From Cryptomeria japonica (taxonomy: Eukaryota; Streptophyta; Pinopsida; Cupressales; Cupressaceae): a stretch of DNA of 64,000 nt. The notes under the pieces were generated by a model. It did not search any database, was not told the origin of the DNA, and saw only the letters and a program-made list of their open reading frames with translations. Positions within the stretch are counted from its first letter, which is position 1; the number at the start of each line of letters is the position of its first letter. The stretch lies in contig NC_081409.1 in NCBI RefSeq assembly GCF_030272615.1, positions 527,800,291 to 527,864,290 of the forward strand. Reading direction: 5' to 3'. Made by a program: the position numbers and the translations under genes. Below, one piece after another: positions 60,613 through 64,000 of the stretch.

Positions 60613-60671
60613 TATAAAGAATATTAATGGTACCACATGATTCACCATTTATTATAACATATATGACATAC

Positions 60672-61348
60672 CTTAACATACGTGAGATTGTTATGTTGGA
60701 TAAACCATTCATAACCTTCAATTTCACCAACAACAATACATCAGAGAGAAGAGTTGTGTGCGAGCCTTCGTAAAGGGCCTTAGATGCCTTCTCAAGTAGA
60801 GGGACATTATGAACAGCATCAAGGTCATCTTCATCATCATGACCAACCGTGCGAGTACTAAATGTGTCATGGATCAATGTATTTGTACCATCATCTTCAA
60901 TTGTGTTTTGTGGCTCATGATCGTCATCTTCCATGGGATCATTATATCCAGCTTCGATATTCACACCTCCATGTTCGTCCACTTTGAAAACCATATTCTT
61001 CGAGTTGTGTTGATCCATATCATGTGCTCTGGGGTACTCGACCTATATAAAATTGATAAACGTAAATAAACCATGATCATGATCTCATCGTCAAGTGATT
61101 TATTATGTATATAAATTGTTAAAATGATATAATGAAAAACTTACCAATGGATGATAATCATGTCCACCTTCAATGTGACCATGCAGCCTACAATGTTCCT
61201 TTGTTGTTTTGATTAGAAGTCTTCTAGTCTTTAACCCCTTACAAATTTTGCAGGGACAATAACATTTTCCATCACCTTTTCTTTTCAAGTTAGACCACAA
61301 TCTAGCAATTGTCTCCTTATTTTGTTGTTCGTTGATATTGTCTGACAT
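60672..61348 (-). pseudogene. CACTA (TNP2-like) transposase, first two exons
   Basis: Exon 1 (61348-61145) starts MSDNINEQQ and has CYCPCKICKG ... CRLHGHIEGGHDYHPL, the Cys/His pattern of the transposase-associated domain of TNP2. An intron of 102 bp (61144-61043) has GTAAGT and a TATATAG acceptor; joining keeps the frame. Exon 2 (61042-60672) holds an acidic region and NVPLLEKASKALYEGSHTTL...LKVMNGLSN, matching the conserved LY-G...LS...LK...NGLSN segment before the catalytic core of TNP2-like transposases; it ends in a GTATGT donor. No stop breaks either exon. The catalytic part should lie below 60600 on this strand and was not found. Confidence 0.7.
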
Positions 61349-61349
61349 G

Positions 61350-64000
61350 GTATTTCTTCACAGGCAAGAAAATTGGGCTATAGAACTAGTTATATAGAAG
61401 TAAAAATGTTAGTTATGAAATCACATTTCAATATAATATACCAAATTAAATTACTTGAAAATAGAAATTATCATCATTGAACCAAAACCATTTAACTCTT
61501 CTCTTTCATCTCAAAACATATCTAATGGCTTTGTGGTATGAAATCCTTGTATCATATCTTAAGTTGACTAATGTCTAATTGGGGTAATCCACGAGTGTCT
61601 AATGTGAATTCAATATCCTAAACATTGGAGAGACCTTATCTGACTTGCCTAATCAATGTGGTTGTTGTCCTAATATGAAATACTGAGTTCTACCCTTACC
61701 TCTGCATCAAACTTCTCACATCATGTTTCTTCAACAAAACACACTAATATGAATTGAGCCAACACCATGAGGATAGGGTCAAGTATCATGCCAACTAATC
61801 ATAATACATGAAGATGGGGTTCACACATAAGTGTTGGCTCTCAACAATGCCACACTTCCAAAATTGTTAGTCTCAAGACTTCTCCTATCGAGTCAACACT
61901 CATTGATGGCCACAAGGCCAAATCAATGTATGTAGGCTTCAAACTCCTTACTCTAGGCTTTGAGGATCCTACACAAGGTCTATGAACACTCACTTGGTAT
62001 TAGAATAGAAAGAGCCTTCCTCTAGAACTTTGTTTGCAACGCACACATCAATATTGATAATAATTGTTATGATGGATGGTCTATTAGGACGGTAAATAAA
62101 ATGCTTATTCTTTTTCCACCCTTTGAAACTACAACAAGGTATTTGACTTGGTAGGGTCCCCACACATCACTTCAACAACAAACATTAGGCAATTCAAACT
62201 TTTTCCTTCTCAATGCATTTTTTTTTGTCTTTCACTGGTTTTCTCAGTCCGATACAAAGGGATATTAGACCTTTCATGGCATCATCACACGGGCCTTCCA
62301 ATATGTAGTCCTTTCATATTTTAGGTGCCTACACACTATGTTGTTGTTAAGTATTAATGTATTCTTAAGACATCTCATGACTCCATTACATGTCCACACT
62401 TGGGTTTACAAACACAACTCTATCAAAACAAAAACAATATCACTAGTAAAACTATGACTGTGACAATCAATACCCTTAGGACAATCATAGAAATTTAATC
62501 TATTTCATTTGGTTTTGATCCACAAACCCTTCCAAAGGTTGCATAGGGTCGCCTCACCCCTCTCTCTGTCATCAACCACTTCAAAATACCAATCGCTTGG
62601 TCTTCCCACCAAATTCTTCACTCTTACTGCCTTTTACTGTCTGTGGATTTTTCATACTAAAGGTGTGGTACTAGTGGCTTTGGTACATGAAGGTGACTAG
62701 AGGTTGTTAGCTACTGCCCCCTTTCTTACCATTCCATTATTGGCTTGAATGTAGATTATTTTCAACACCCATTATAAGACACATTATAGGTTCTTGGGGC
62801 TCCTAACCTAACGTAGCTTTGATAACATTTTGAGCTACTACTCATGGACTAGTTAGGTTACCAAGATATGACCTTCTATTTGTTGTTAGAATGTGATCTA
62901 TGACTAAGTATTAGAGGATCTTACTAACTTGGGTATCATGCTTTTATGTGTCTCTGACATGACTCCTAGTAACTATATAAGGATCTTACTAGTCCTAGAT
63001 CTATGCAAACATTTTAGTCATCTTGTGACAGTCAAAGAGGGCAATAGTAATAAGTCTTCATGATGGAAGTCCATTAAAGGTGGTAGTCAACATAGTGAAA
63101 AAGCCTAATCATGTTTAGAGCAATAGGAAACCATCAAAAGTTATTGAGATGCCTACTTAGGTTTCTAATTCAGATGAGTTTATAATGTATATACTAATAC
63201 TAAAATCAATAGACAATCAAAACTTCATGTCATCACTGCAAAGTGCAACTCTTTAAGTTTTGGCCTCAATGCTCATCAGAGAGCAACAGTCAAGAGAAAT
63301 GCCACACTACAGAAGAGATGTACATTGTAAACATGATTTTGTGTTACCAATAGTGATTAGAAATCTAGCTAGGGGCATGACATTCAGTTAAGGTTACCTC
63401 AAGCTTGCTACTGTTCAAGCAACGTGTCCAATAGCACTAGAGTAAATCTTGAGGATACTTTCAACTTGGATCTTGAATGATATCCGATTTCTTTACAAAT
63501 TCATTCAAGTTTCCTTAAGAATTATTTTGTTTGGTTGTGTAGCTGTAAGTTTTGGTTTTGGCTTCCTCCCAAAGAGAAAACGAGTCTAAGAAAATAGGAA
63601 CTTATAATTCTCAAAAAAAGCAATAGCAAAAAAACATGTATGTTTGCATATCAAACTAGGTATCTCTTGAAAACAAAAGAAAACTCAAATAAGCTAATTC
63701 TAGTAAATCCTAGTGAAAGAAAATAACTACTTCAAGAAAACACTCAAATAAGTCATTGATATTAGTAACCACATGACCCACCTAATCACGATGAGAAGGG
63801 GAGCTTGATTTTTGCATGGAAACCCATGTTAAACTCCGTGCATATCAAGTCTTCCAAGGGAAACAATGGACTGGTGAAAAAGTGAATTGTGTTACAGTTT
63901 GTTTCATGAAATAGAAAACAATTGTTTTATAGTTACAATGCAATGCATTCTACTCAAACATTCGGTATATCATGGCAGGAAACCTGTAGCGATTAATGAT
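61350..64000. other. Non-coding stretch to the window end
   Basis: No ORF above 63 codons and no recognised motif. Local features are a C/T-rich patch (62500-62640) and A-rich sequence near 63590-63730. A vague coding-like texture at 63000-63200 is not interpretable. Confidence 0.4.

Overview
The window is plant nuclear DNA made almost entirely of transposable elements. It is AT-rich and intergenic, and I find no intact host gene, rRNA or tRNA gene. The element set (Ty3/gypsy Tat lineage with two RNase H domains, Ty1/copia, an L1-type LINE with a DUF4283-like ORF1, a TRIM, a LARD-like element and a TNP2-type CACTA fragment) is that of a large plant genome. The density of old, mutated, nested copies suggests a gymnosperm such as a conifer; that assignment is inference.

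Layout. 1-2774: tail of a gypsy integrase plus its probable 3' LTR, which carries an alternating GGATAAG/CTTATCC array. 3918 to about 8150: an LTR-type repeat starting TGTAATGCCCC (family A, copy 1) with an isolated GC island. 8158-9016: a piece of Tat-type LTR with a TATA box and a 45-bp tandem repeat, cut by the next element. 9017-21504: a LARD-like element with two LTRs of about 4.4 kb, a coding-free interior of about 3.7 kb, an initiator-tRNA-Met primer site showing minus orientation, and a GC-rich hairpin array in each LTR (5 versus 6 units). 22700 onward: family A copy 2, with a 21-bp minisatellite and a complete 372-bp TRIM (25212-25583, target duplication TACCA).

26912-34683 is a nearly full-length L1-type LINE bounded by a perfect 13-bp target duplication; beyond ORF1 and ORF2 it carries a third ORF-like region. 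35428-43177 is a structurally complete copia-like element in minus orientation (target duplication GTACA, primer site, polypurine tract) that has gag but no pol; it carries instead a long accessory ORF with its own leader. Both accessory ORFs have a globular N-terminal part, a Lys/Glu-rich middle and a coiled-coil C-terminal part, and may share a domain. I consider this the most unusual content here.

45000-49160: a decayed coiled-coil ORF, then a plus-strand Tat-type LTR, tRNA-Arg-like primer site and gag relic. 49264-56215: a minus-strand Tat element (3' LTR, integrase, dual RNase H, reverse transcriptase) cut at 56216 by family A copy 3. 57836-58310 is a CGACG-motif cluster. 60672-61348 holds two correctly spliced-looking exons of a CACTA TNP2-like transposase. 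The rest shows nothing recognisable.

Nearly all coding regions are broken by stop codons, many explicable as CAG to TAG, TGG to TAG/TGA or CGA to TGA, as expected for long-silenced, cytosine-methylated copies. The TRIM, the LARD-like element and the copia-like element would all depend on proteins supplied in trans.
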